In this document: positions 26,050 through 33,882 of the stretch, one piece after another
How positions within the stretch are numbered: the first letter of the stretch is position 1
Layout of the letters: every line of letters starts with the position of its first letter
Source: Duganella guangzhouensis
GTDB lineage: Bacteria; Pseudomonadota; Gammaproteobacteria; Burkholderiales; Burkholderiaceae_D
Assembly (NCBI RefSeq): GCF_009674535.1
Contig: NZ_WKJK01000005.1
Span: 310,001-374,000, forward strand
Length of the DNA stretch: 64,000 nucleotides
Direction of reading: 5' to 3'
The notes under the pieces: model-generated
What the model was told of the DNA's origin: nothing
Seen by the model: only the letters and a program-made list of their open reading frames with translations
The model's database searches: none
Translations under genes and position numbers: made by a program

Positions 26050-26541
26050 TTACTCTAAGATGAGCTTGCCGATCATGACTTCGTCAAACGGCTTTTCCCG
26101 GCCTTCCGCCTCAAACGCGGCGTCGAAGGCTTTGTTCAGTTCACCGGCGAACTGGTCGATGGTCATCACCTTGGCGGTGGCCATCGGCAGCCCGGACAGC
26201 GTGCGCACCGCCACGCTACGCAGCAGCGGCAGGTTTTCCTTGGCTTCCTTCTCGCGCTTGGCGGTGGTGGCCACCACCAGGTCGGCCGACAGGTAATGGG
26301 TCAGGTTGTCGCCGGGGGCCGGCTTCAGCATCACCACCACCTTGTCCACCGTCAGATACTTCGGTGGTTCTTCCGATTTCTTTTCTTCCTTCTTGGCCGG
26401 TTTCTTCTTGGCGTCCTTGTCGCCATGCTCCTCGGCCGCGTCTTCCTTACCCTTCGACATGTACCACACGGCGCCTCCGGCTACGCCGGCGCCGACCACG
26501 GCCACCAGCACAAAGGCGATGATGATTTTCATGTTCTTCAT
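26050..26541 (-). CDS. fliL: Flagellar basal-body-associated protein FliL
   Basis: Membrane protein that surrounds and supports stators. 163 residues: one N-terminal transmembrane helix (IIAFVLVAVVGAGVAGGAVWY), a Lys/Glu-rich linker, and the periplasmic FliL domain (KYLTVDKVVVMLKP, HYLSADLVVATT, LPLLRSVAVRTLSG, FDEVMIGKLILE). It ends 9-12 bases before its neighbours on both sides. Confidence 0.92.
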   Translation of the reverse strand: MKNMKIIIAFVLVAVVGAGVAGGAVWYMSKGKEDAAEEHGDKDAKKKPAKKEEKKSEEPPKYLTVDKVVVMLKPAPGDNLTHYLSADLVVATTAKREKEAKENLPLLRSVAVRTLSGLPMATAKVMTIDQFAGELNKAFDAAFEAEGREKPFDEVMIGKLILE

Positions 26542-26549
26542 TGTGTGAA

Positions 26550-28112
26550 TTACTCCCCGTTCATGGCAAAGGTGGCGGTGCTGTCATCGTCGGACAGGGC
26601 GCGGCCCGGCGTGCGGCCATCATCCTGGTCGCGCTGCTGCTGGCCGTTGCGGCCGCCCTGGTCGGCTTGCGCCTGGGCGCGCGACGACGACACGGTCACG
26701 GCAACGTCGGTGAACTGGCGGTTCGACAAGTCCTGGCGCACGCCGTCGCTGATGGTGTTCAGCTGGCGCACCACGTCGCTGTTGCTGGCCGACAGATTGA
26801 CTTGCAGCGCGCCGGCGCTGTGGCGAATCGAAATCTCGATGCTGCCCATATTTGGTGGTTCCAGGCGGATCACGGCCTGGTCGCCATTGCGTTGCTGGAT
26901 CACCTGCAGGCGGTCGCCCAGCGCCTCGCGCAGCGGCTGCTGCCATTGTTCCGGCGTGCCGGCCAGCTTGACGGTGGTGCTGTCCTGGCTGCCGGTGGTG
27001 GTGGCGCCCTGGTTCACGGTGATGCTGCTGATGGTGGTGGCGGTGCTGCTCAGGCTGCGGCTGCTGTCTTCCTTGCTGGCACTGGCGGTGCTGACGGCGG
27101 TGGCGACGCTGCTGCTGGCGGCGGTGCTGCCGGCGCTATCGTCGGCGCTGCGCAGCGCGACCCGCAGCGTATTGGCGGCCACGGCCGGGGTGGCGCTGTC
27201 GCTGCCGGCATCGGCTGTCACGGTGACGCTGTCGACCGCCGGCGGCTGCTCGCTGCTGGCGCCGGCCTTGGTGTCGCCCGGCAGCTGGCGCGCGACGGCG
27301 GCGGCCAGCGTGGCGTTGCCGGCCATGCTGTAAACGTTCTGCGGCGTGCTGGCCTGCACCGTGGTGACCTGGGCCGTGGCGGTGTCCTCGGTCTGCGTGC
27401 TGGCCGGGGTGACCGCGACGCTGGCGGCGGCCAGGTTGAGGCGGGTGGCGCTGCTGCTCAGGGTGGCGGTGGCGCTGATGCTGTCGATGCGGCCGCTGTC
27501 GGCGCCGCTGTCGCTGCTGGCGGTGGTGACCGGCGCCGGTGGCGGCGTCAGGTTCAGCATCGAGGTGATCATGGCCGGCAGCATGGTGCTGGCGGCGGCG
27601 CTGCCGGAACCGGTGCTGTCGCTATCGCTGGTGCTGCTGTCGCTGCCGGTGGTGGTGGTGGCGCTGTCGTCATTCTGGGCGGTGTTGGTCACGTCGGCCA
27701 GGTTCAGCAACTGCGAGAACAGCGGGGCGGCGGCGGGAGCGACATCGGCCGCGATTGCCGCTGCGGCGGCTGCCGCAGCGGCGGCTTGGGCGCTGCTATC
27801 GCTGCTGTCGGCCGGTTGGCTACTGGTTTTGCTGGCGCCGCTGCTGGCCTGGCGCGCGCTGGTTTGCGCCGTGGCCTGGCTGGCGCTGTTGTTGCTGCTA
27901 TTGCTGCTATTGCTGCTCTTGTTGCTGTTGGCCTTGCTGGCACTGTTGGCACTATTAGCGCTGCTGCCGCTGTCGGTTTTGCTGGCCGTGGCGGCGCTGC
28001 GGCTGCTGTTGGCGGCGGCCGTGTCGGTGGCGGTGTTGGCGGCCACCGGGGCGGTGAAATCAGCCGCTGTGGTTTTGGCCGTGGCCGTGGCGCTGGTGAG
28101 TGTCATGGTCAT
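26550..28112 (-). CDS. fliK: Flagellar hook-length control protein FliK
   Basis: Molecular ruler and export-specificity switch. 520 residues: the N-terminal two thirds are low-complexity Ser/Ala/Thr/Asn/Gln sequence, including a poly-Ala run and a Ser-Asn-rich run near residues 50-80 encoded by triplet repeats. The C-terminal Flg_hook domain (QWQQPLREALGDRLQV, AVIRLEPPNMGSIEISIRH, LQVNLSASNSDVVRQLN) is intact. The RLEPPNMGSIEI pattern is close to the lateral LafE form. Its ATG overlaps the fliT stop (ATGA). Confidence 0.9.
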   Translation of the reverse strand: MTMTLTSATATAKTTAADFTAPVAANTATDTAAANSSRSAATASKTDSGSSANSANSASKANSNKSSNSSNSSNNSASQATAQTSARQASSGASKTSSQPADSSDSSAQAAAAAAAAAAIAADVAPAAAPLFSQLLNLADVTNTAQNDDSATTTTGSDSSTSDSDSTGSGSAAASTMLPAMITSMLNLTPPPAPVTTASSDSGADSGRIDSISATATLSSSATRLNLAAASVAVTPASTQTEDTATAQVTTVQASTPQNVYSMAGNATLAAAVARQLPGDTKAGASSEQPPAVDSVTVTADAGSDSATPAVAANTLRVALRSADDSAGSTAASSSVATAVSTASASKEDSSRSLSSTATTISSITVNQGATTTGSQDSTTVKLAGTPEQWQQPLREALGDRLQVIQQRNGDQAVIRLEPPNMGSIEISIRHSAGALQVNLSASNSDVVRQLNTISDGVRQDLSNRQFTDVAVTVSSSRAQAQADQGGRNGQQQRDQDDGRTPGRALSDDDSTATFAMNGE

Positions 28113-28420
28113 GCTCGGAGTCCGTATTCTGCTTGTTCGAGGGCATAGGCGACATAACCCTCGCGGTTTGACTGGATTTGCTGCAAGCGGCCGGCCAGTA
28201 CGCTGGCCGCCGCGTTGCAGCGCTTGACTGCTTCATTGTGCATTTGGCGCAGCGCCGCCAACGCGGCCCGCTCGCCATTATTCCAGTTGCCTTGCGCCGC
28301 CATCTTCGGCAGCGTGCTTGCCATTAACGTGTTAAGAGCCGCCAGCGTCTTCCAGTCTTCGGAGGCGATGGCGGCGCTCATTTTCTGCGTCATTTGCAGC
28401 AAGGTGCGTTGTCTATCCAT
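28109..28420 (-). CDS. fliT: Flagellar chaperone FliT-like protein
   Basis: A 103-residue all-helical cytosolic protein: LLQMTQKMSAAIASEDWKTL, LNTLMASTLPKMAAQGNW and LRQMHNEAVKRCNAAASVL. Low sequence conservation is normal for FliT (chaperone of the cap protein FliD); the assignment rests on size, helices, and position between fliS and fliK, which is where lafD/fliT sits in lateral loci. It overlaps fliS by 8 bases and fliK by 4. Confidence 0.75.
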   Translation of the reverse strand: MDRQRTLLQMTQKMSAAIASEDWKTLAALNTLMASTLPKMAAQGNWNNGERAALAALRQMHNEAVKRCNAAASVLAGRLQQIQSNREGYVAYALEQAEYGLRA

Positions 28421-28811
28421 TTTTCGTCTGGATCGCTTGCACGCCCAGCCAGCCTTTCTTGATGGTGGTCAGCAGTCGGCTTACTTCGTCAATAATCGCC
28501 GGGTCGAGACTGACACCGGCCGTGTACAGCCGGCCGGCGCAGTATTCATACAAACGACCCAGGTTTTCCACCACCTCGCCGCCATGCTCAAAGTCGAGCG
28601 AGCTGGACAGGCCGTTGATGATGTCGGTGCATTTGTTCAGGCTTTTCGCCTTGAGCTCGTAACGCTTGCCGATGATGTGGCCGCGCGCGCGCGCCAACTC
28701 CTCGAGCAAGCCGTCGGTGAGCACCAGCACCAGCTCAATCGGCGAGGCCCGTGCAACCTGGGCATCGAGATTGGTGGAGTGGTAATTGCTGTAGGCTTCC
28801 TGGTTCAACAT
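28413..28811 (-). CDS. fliS: Flagellin export chaperone FliS
   Basis: Chaperone that binds the C-terminal helix of flagellin. 132 residues beginning MLNQEAYSNYHSTNLDAQVA, then SPIELVLVLTDGLLEELARA, LNKCTDIINGLSSSLDFEHG and LGRLYEYCAGRLYTA, the complete FliS helical bundle. The ATG at 28811 is preceded by GGTGA five bases upstream; an earlier TTG is unlikely. Confidence 0.93.
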   Translation of the reverse strand: MLNQEAYSNYHSTNLDAQVARASPIELVLVLTDGLLEELARARGHIIGKRYELKAKSLNKCTDIINGLSSSLDFEHGGEVVENLGRLYEYCAGRLYTAGVSLDPAIIDEVSRLLTTIKKGWLGVQAIQTKNG

Positions 28812-28859
28812 GGTATTCACCGTACGGGTCAAAATTACTGGTTATTGCGGTCGCAAGCT

Positions 28860-30296
28860 TTAGCTGCTGCTGGTGTCGAACAGCGCCGTGAACATGTTCG
28901 AGGTGGTGGTCATCGACGATTGCAGCGACTGCAGCGCGGTGTACTGCGCCAGATACCGCTTGTAGGCGTTATCGAACTGGGTTTTCAGCGTCGCCTGACG
29001 GTCGGTCAGGTCGCTTTGCAGCTTGGTGTTGGCGTCGGTGCGGGTGGCGATGTAACCGGTGCTGCTGGTCCAGGCCGTCACCAGCTTGTTCATGGTGCCG
29101 AGCGCGCCGGCGTCGACCCCGGTGCCGGCGCGGCCGAACAGGCTGTCGATGGCGCCCGGATTGGCGGCGATGGTCTTGTTCAGGCGGGCGGTATCGAGCG
29201 TCAGCGTGCCGTCGCTGCTGGCCGAGATGCCATAGCTGATCAGCGACTGGCCGTTGGTGACGGCGCGCAGCGCCTGCGCCAGGCGGTCGCGCAGCGCCTG
29301 CACGCCGGAATCATTGTAGAAGGCGGCGTCTTCCGAGGTCGCGGTCGGCGTGGTGGTGGTGCTGGTCGAGGTCGAGGTCGACTCGACAATGGTGTGGTCG
29401 CCGGCCTTGGTCAGCGTGGTGAAGGTGCTCAGCAACGTGTTGTAGGCATCGATGAATGTCTGCACATTGGTCGCGGTGCCACTGGTGTCGGCGGCCACCG
29501 TCAGCGTTACCGCCGAGTCGGTGCTGGCCTGCGCTTCCTTGATGGTGAAGCTGACGTTGTCGATGACGTCGAAGGTGTTGGAGGCTTGCTCGACCGAGGT
29601 GCCGTTCTTGCCGCCCACCAGCACGATGGCGTTGGTGGCGGTGGTCAGCACGCTTTGCGACGACAGCGACGACTGCAGCGAGGAGTCGCCCAGGCCGGAC
29701 ACGTCGATCGAGGCCACGGCATTGTCGACGCCGGTGGCGGTCGAGGTCAGCACCAGCTTGCTGGTGCCGTTGACCGTCATGGTCGAGGCGGTGACGCGCG
29801 AATCGTTGGCGGCGGCGGTGTTGATCGCGGCCGCCACTTCCTTGGCGCTCAGCACGCCGTCGGAATTGCTGTCGGCGTTGGCCAGGTCGACCGTGAAGTT
29901 GGAGCCGTCGGCCAGCACCACATTCATCGAGCCGGCATTGGTGGCGGCGCTGTCGGCCACGTTGTACGAAACCTGGCCGGCGGTGGCCAGCTGCTGCACG
30001 TAGAACGAGTAGGTGCCGGCGGCGGCGCCCGACTTGGCGGTGGCGGTGGCCACCGAGGTGTCGCTGAAGGTGGCGCTGTTCGAGGTCACCGACGTGGTGC
30101 TGCTGGTCAGCGACTGCAGGGTCGACTGGAAGGTGCTCAGGGCCGAGTTCAGCGTGGTCAGCGCGGTGGCGGTGGCAGTGGCCTTGGTGGTCTGCTTGTC
30201 CAGAATCGCCTGGCTACCCGCGATATACGCATTGGCCAGGTTTTCGGCCGTGGTGGTCGGATCGTAAGTCGGGCTGGTAATGACGGTTGATGCCAT
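28860..30296 (-). CDS. fliD: Flagellar filament cap protein FliD (HAP2)
   Basis: Filament cap that folds flagellin at the tip. 478 residues: N-terminal ENLANAYIAGSQAILDKQT then a Thr/Ser-rich region with SAAAGTYSFYVQQLA, the middle D2/D3 domains, and the C-terminal DANTKLQSDLTDRQATLKTQ and RYLAQYTALQSLQSSM coiled coil. AGGAG lies seven bases before the ATG. The 100-base AT-rich gap upstream, before fliJ, probably holds the promoter for the fliD-to-flgJ-C unit. Confidence 0.93.
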   Translation of the reverse strand: MASTVITSPTYDPTTTAENLANAYIAGSQAILDKQTTKATATATALTTLNSALSTFQSTLQSLTSSTTSVTSNSATFSDTSVATATAKSGAAAGTYSFYVQQLATAGQVSYNVADSAATNAGSMNVVLADGSNFTVDLANADSNSDGVLSAKEVAAAINTAAANDSRVTASTMTVNGTSKLVLTSTATGVDNAVASIDVSGLGDSSLQSSLSSQSVLTTATNAIVLVGGKNGTSVEQASNTFDVIDNVSFTIKEAQASTDSAVTLTVAADTSGTATNVQTFIDAYNTLLSTFTTLTKAGDHTIVESTSTSTSTTTTPTATSEDAAFYNDSGVQALRDRLAQALRAVTNGQSLISYGISASSDGTLTLDTARLNKTIAANPGAIDSLFGRAGTGVDAGALGTMNKLVTAWTSSTGYIATRTDANTKLQSDLTDRQATLKTQFDNAYKRYLAQYTALQSLQSSMTTTSNMFTALFDTSSS

Positions 30297-30396
30297 GATC
30301 GTGCTCCTGGAAAGGATAAGTAAAGTGTACCCTGATATAAGGCGACCTTAATCGTTTCCGTATGAAAATATTTTTGGCGAAAAATTGTAACTGCGT

Positions 30397-30828
30397 TTAT
30401 TTCTGTCCGCGCAGCCATAATTGCGTTGCCAATTCATCATGCTGCTTGCGCTCTTTGGCATTTTGCAGCTTCAGAAAAGCTTGTTGTTCCTTGGTCAGCA
30501 CTTTGTCCATCACTTCGCGCTTGGCCCAGGCTTTGTTGAGCGCCTGTTGCGATACCGCCATGTCGGCCTCGTGCAGGTGCAAGTCGACGCGGTGGCTGTC
30601 CGCCATCGCCATCACCGCCTGCTTGTAGTCGCCGCAGTTGCCGGCCAGGGCAGGGTGCAGATTGCCGCTGGCGCCACTATTGGTGTACAAGCTGGTCAGG
30701 CGTTCCAGGTTCTTCTGGTAGCGCTCGCGGACATTGGCTTTCTCCGCCATTTCCGTTTGCAGCCGCTCCACTTCCGTGTTGCGCAGCGCCACCAGGGTGG
30801 TCAGATTGCGGATTTTTTGTTGGCTCAT
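30397..30828 (-). CDS. fliJ: Flagellar export protein FliJ
   Basis: Central stalk of the export ATPase. 143 residues, almost entirely coiled coil (LVALRNTEVERLQTEMAEKA, KNLERLTSLYTN, EADMAVSQQALNKAWAKREV). It overlaps the fliI stop by ATGA, which together with size and helicity identifies FliJ; the sequence itself is poorly conserved in the family. Confidence 0.85.
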   Translation of the reverse strand: MSQQKIRNLTTLVALRNTEVERLQTEMAEKANVRERYQKNLERLTSLYTNSGASGNLHPALAGNCGDYKQAVMAMADSHRVDLHLHEADMAVSQQALNKAWAKREVMDKVLTKEQQAFLKLQNAKERKQHDELATQLWLRGQK

Positions 30829-32135
30829 GTCATCAGCTTTTCAAGTTGAGCAATGCAGTTGGCCATCGGTGCTTCTTCCTTGGTGCCCTGGCACACAAAT
30901 TCCTCGACCTTGGGATGCAGTTGCACCGCCTTGTCGGTGACCGGATCGGCGCCCGGCACATAGGCGCCCAGCGGGATCAGGTCGCGCACCCGCTCGTGAC
31001 GCGCCATGCTGGCCTTGAGCGCGCGCGCCGCCAGCATGTGTTTGGGTTCGATGACTTGCGCCATGCAACGGCTGATCGAGGCCGCGATGTCGATCGCTGG
31101 ATAGTGACCGCGCTCGGCCAGCTCGCGGGTCAGCACAATGTGGCCGTCCAGAATCGCGCGCGCGGTGTCGACCACCGGGTCCTGATGATCGTCGCCCTCG
31201 GCCAGCACGGTGTAGATGGCGCTCATGCTGCCGGCCTGGTTTTCGCCATTGCCGGCCGATTCGACCAGCTGCGGCAGATTGGAGAACACCGACGGCGGAT
31301 AACCCTTGGTGGCCGGCGGCTCGCCCAGCGCCAGCGCCACTTCGCGCAGCGCCATCGCGTAGCGGGTCAGCGAGTCGACCAGCAGCAGCACATTCTTGCC
31401 CTGGTCGCGGTAATGGGCCGCGATCGAATGACAGAGTTCGGTGGCCATGACCCGCATCAGCGGGCTTTCGTCGGCCGGCGCGATCACCAGCACGGCTTTT
31501 TGCAAACCTTCCTTGCCCAGCGACATGTCGACAAATTCGCGCACCTCGCGCGAGCGTTCGCCAATCAGGCCAACCACCACCACATCGGCCACGGTCTGCC
31601 GCGTCATCAGGCCCAGCAGCACGGACTTGCCGACGCCGGAACCGGCCATCAGGCCGACCCGCTGGCCCTTGCCCAGGGTCAGCATGGCGTTGATCGCGCG
31701 CACGCCGACGTCGAGCGGTTCGGTGACCGGTTTTTTCTTCAGCGGATGGATGCGCGGCGGTTGCGATTCCAGCGGGAAATCGCCGCTCAGCTTGCCGAGA
31801 CCGTCGATCGGCTCGCCCAGCCCGTTGACCATGCGGCCCAGCCAGCCGGAACCGATTTGCAGGCTGACTTTTTCCGGCGAGGGCAGCACGCGGGCGCCGG
31901 TGGTCAGGCCGATCGCTTTTTTGAACGGCATCAGATAGGACAGTTTCTCGCGGAAACCGACCACCTGGGCATCCAGCCATTCGCCGCTCACTGTCTCAAT
32001 CTGACAACGTTGGCCTGTGTGCAAAGGGCAACCTACGGCCTCAAGCAACAAACCGGATGCACCCACCAGGCGGCCGGTCGGCGTCGCCATGGGAACGGAA
32101 CCCAGTTCGAGATTGCGTAAGGCATCTGCGATCAC
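30825..32135 (-). CDS. fliI: Flagellum-specific ATP synthase FliI
   Basis: Hexameric ATPase that unloads substrates at the export gate. 436 residues with Walker A GLMAGSGVGKSVLLG near residue 163, Walker B VLLLVDSLTRYAMALREV, and VGLIGERSREVREFV; homologous to the F1 beta subunit. The GTG start overlaps the fliH stop (GTGA). Length matches the family. Confidence 0.96.
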   Translation of the reverse strand: MIADALRNLELGSVPMATPTGRLVGASGLLLEAVGCPLHTGQRCQIETVSGEWLDAQVVGFREKLSYLMPFKKAIGLTTGARVLPSPEKVSLQIGSGWLGRMVNGLGEPIDGLGKLSGDFPLESQPPRIHPLKKKPVTEPLDVGVRAINAMLTLGKGQRVGLMAGSGVGKSVLLGLMTRQTVADVVVVGLIGERSREVREFVDMSLGKEGLQKAVLVIAPADESPLMRVMATELCHSIAAHYRDQGKNVLLLVDSLTRYAMALREVALALGEPPATKGYPPSVFSNLPQLVESAGNGENQAGSMSAIYTVLAEGDDHQDPVVDTARAILDGHIVLTRELAERGHYPAIDIAASISRCMAQVIEPKHMLAARALKASMARHERVRDLIPLGAYVPGADPVTDKAVQLHPKVEEFVCQGTKEEAPMANCIAQLEKLMT

Positions 32136-32848
32136 TCTTCGACCTCCGGTTCATCGCCGCTGTCGGCGATCTGTAATTGATTATCGACCTGTTCCATGAC
32201 CGCCGCAAGACGTTGATGGCAACCGGCGTCGACCTCGTTGTCGCCGGCCTTGATGCGGCACTCGCCGGCGTCGAGGCGGGCGTCCGGGATCAGGTTCCAG
32301 CGCTTGGAACGTTTCGGGTCCAGTTCGGCGATGCGTTTCAGCTCTTCCGGGTTCAGGTAGACGTCGATTTCATCGCGGGTCGGCGGCATCGAGGCCAGGG
32401 TTTCTTCGACCAGCGCCATCAGCTGCACCGGTTGCAGCGCCAGTTCGGCGCGGATCACCTGACGCGCCACCTTGGCCACCAGATCCACCACTTCCTTGCG
32501 CTGCGCGGCGCGATAATCGGAGCGCAGTTTTTTCAAGCTTTTCAGCATGGCGTCGACCGGGCGCGCCATCTGATCGTAGGCCACCAGGGTTTCGTGGCGG
32601 CCTTCCTCGCGGCCTTGCTCCTGGCCGGACACGCGGCCGGATTCAAAACCATCTTCCTGGCCGCGCGCCAGACCGATTTCGTAACCGTCGCGCTGCCCCT
32701 GTTCAAAGCCCTCGGACACCGAGGCGGCCCACTGCGCGCCGCCATCGCCGCCATGGCCGTGACCATGGCCGTGCGCCGCCGCGGCGGCGGCGCGCTGGGT
32801 GGTGAACTGCGCCAGTGGCGGGAAGCGGTAGGGACGGAATTGCTTCAT
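32132..32848 (-). CDS. fliH: Flagellar assembly protein FliH
   Basis: Stator-like regulator of FliI that anchors it to the C ring. 238 residues: an unusual HGHGHGHGG stretch near residue 26, then a GxxxG-type repeat region (EGFEQGQRDGYEIGLARGQ, GFESGRVSGQEQGREEG) that is the FliH hallmark. The C-terminal domain is the V-type ATPase E-like fold (LVAKVARQVIRAELAL, MPPTRDEIDVYLNPEELKRI). It overlaps fliG and fliI by 4 bases each. Confidence 0.92.
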   Translation of the reverse strand: MKQFRPYRFPPLAQFTTQRAAAAAAHGHGHGHGGDGGAQWAASVSEGFEQGQRDGYEIGLARGQEDGFESGRVSGQEQGREEGRHETLVAYDQMARPVDAMLKSLKKLRSDYRAAQRKEVVDLVAKVARQVIRAELALQPVQLMALVEETLASMPPTRDEIDVYLNPEELKRIAELDPKRSKRWNLIPDARLDAGECRIKAGDNEVDAGCHQRLAAVMEQVDNQLQIADSGDEPEVEE

Positions 32849-33882
32849 TCAATCACCTGTTCGGCAAACAGCTGGATCTCGACTTCGCCGGCATCGGCCA
32901 GCGCCTTGACGGTAGCCATGATTTCCTGCCGCGTCTGTTCGATCCGTGACATAGGCACCGGACCGGCGCGCCGCATCATGTCCTCGAAGGCCTGGGCCTG
33001 GCGTTTCGGCATGGTTTTCAGCACCGCATCGCGCACCGCGATGTCGGCGCCCTTGAGCGCGATCGCCCATTGTTCCAGCGGCACGTCTTCCAGGATGCGG
33101 GTGATCGCCTGTTCGGTCTGGTTGCCGAGGATGAAGAAGTCGTACATCGACAACTCGATCTTGGACACCACTTCCGGATCGTGGGCGCGCAGCAGCTCCA
33201 CCATCTGGGCGCGGTTGCTCGGCAGCCGGTTCAGAATTTCGGCGGTCTGGCGGATGCCCTCGACGCTGGTGCCCTGCGAATCGAAGGAGCTCAGGCAGCG
33301 ATCCACCAGCTCGTCCAGTTCCTGCAGCAGGTCGGCGTCGACTTCCTCCATCCGCGCCAGGTTCAGCAGCACCAGGTCGCGCGTGTCCTGCGGCAGGCCG
33401 TCGACGATCTGGCCGGCCAGCGCGGCCGGCAGGAAGGCCACGAACACCGCCTGCATCTGCACGTGTTCGTTGGAGATGTATTCGGCCAGCCATTTCGGCG
33501 AAGCCCACTGCAAACGCGCCATTTTCGGCCGCAGCTCGTCGCCGTAGATGTTGTTCAGCACGGTGTTGGCGAGATCGCCGCCCAGCGCCAGGTCCAGCGA
33601 GCGCTTCAGGTAGCTGCGCGACGCGCCATGCACGCCCGACTGTTCGCGGTAATCGTCAAAGAACTTTTGCATCGCGTGCTTGACCGATTCCACCTTGATG
33701 CCGCTCATGCGCGACATCACTTGCGTCACCTCCAGCAACTCCTCGCGCGACAGGCAGCGCAACACCGCCGCCGCCGGCTCTTCGCCTATGCTCAGCAGCA
33801 CGATGGCAGCCTGTTCCACTGGGGTCAGCTTGGTTGGCGTGCTGTACTCGCCATCATCATCCATGTTATTGAGTTCGGCCAT
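32845..33882 (-). CDS. fliG: Flagellar motor switch protein FliG (divergent)
   Basis: C-ring protein that receives torque from MotA. 345 residues: KLTPVEQAAIVLLSIGEEPAAAVLRCLS, RSLDLALGGDLANTVLNNIYG in sense (shorter fragments quoted: VEQAAIVLLSIGEE, LDLALGGDLANTVLN), and the C-terminal ALKGADIAVRDAVLK. The interdomain EHPQ motif reads EHVQ (residues 139-142), and the torque helix reads RQAQAFEDMMRRAGPVP, where primary-system FliG has a paired Asp. The divergence is confined to functional surfaces while the fold is kept. It overlaps fliF by 17 bases. Confidence 0.93.
   Translation of the reverse strand: MAELNNMDDDGEYSTPTKLTPVEQAAIVLLSIGEEPAAAVLRCLSREELLEVTQVMSRMSGIKVESVKHAMQKFFDDYREQSGVHGASRSYLKRSLDLALGGDLANTVLNNIYGDELRPKMARLQWASPKWLAEYISNEHVQMQAVFVAFLPAALAGQIVDGLPQDTRDLVLLNLARMEEVDADLLQELDELVDRCLSSFDSQGTSVEGIRQTAEILNRLPSNRAQMVELLRAHDPEVVSKIELSMYDFFILGNQTEQAITRILEDVPLEQWAIALKGADIAVRDAVLKTMPKRQAQAFEDMMRRAGPVPMSRIEQTRQEIMATVKALADAGEVEIQLFAEQVIE

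Noticed and set aside
27890..27960. Triplet repeats taken for a CRISPR-like or VNTR array
   Set aside because: They are in-frame codons of the Ser/Asn/Ala-rich part of fliK with no unique spacers.
26541..28148. 535-codon open frame opposite fliK
   Set aside because: Mirror of the repetitive fliK sequence; Gly/Ala/Val-rich without any domain.
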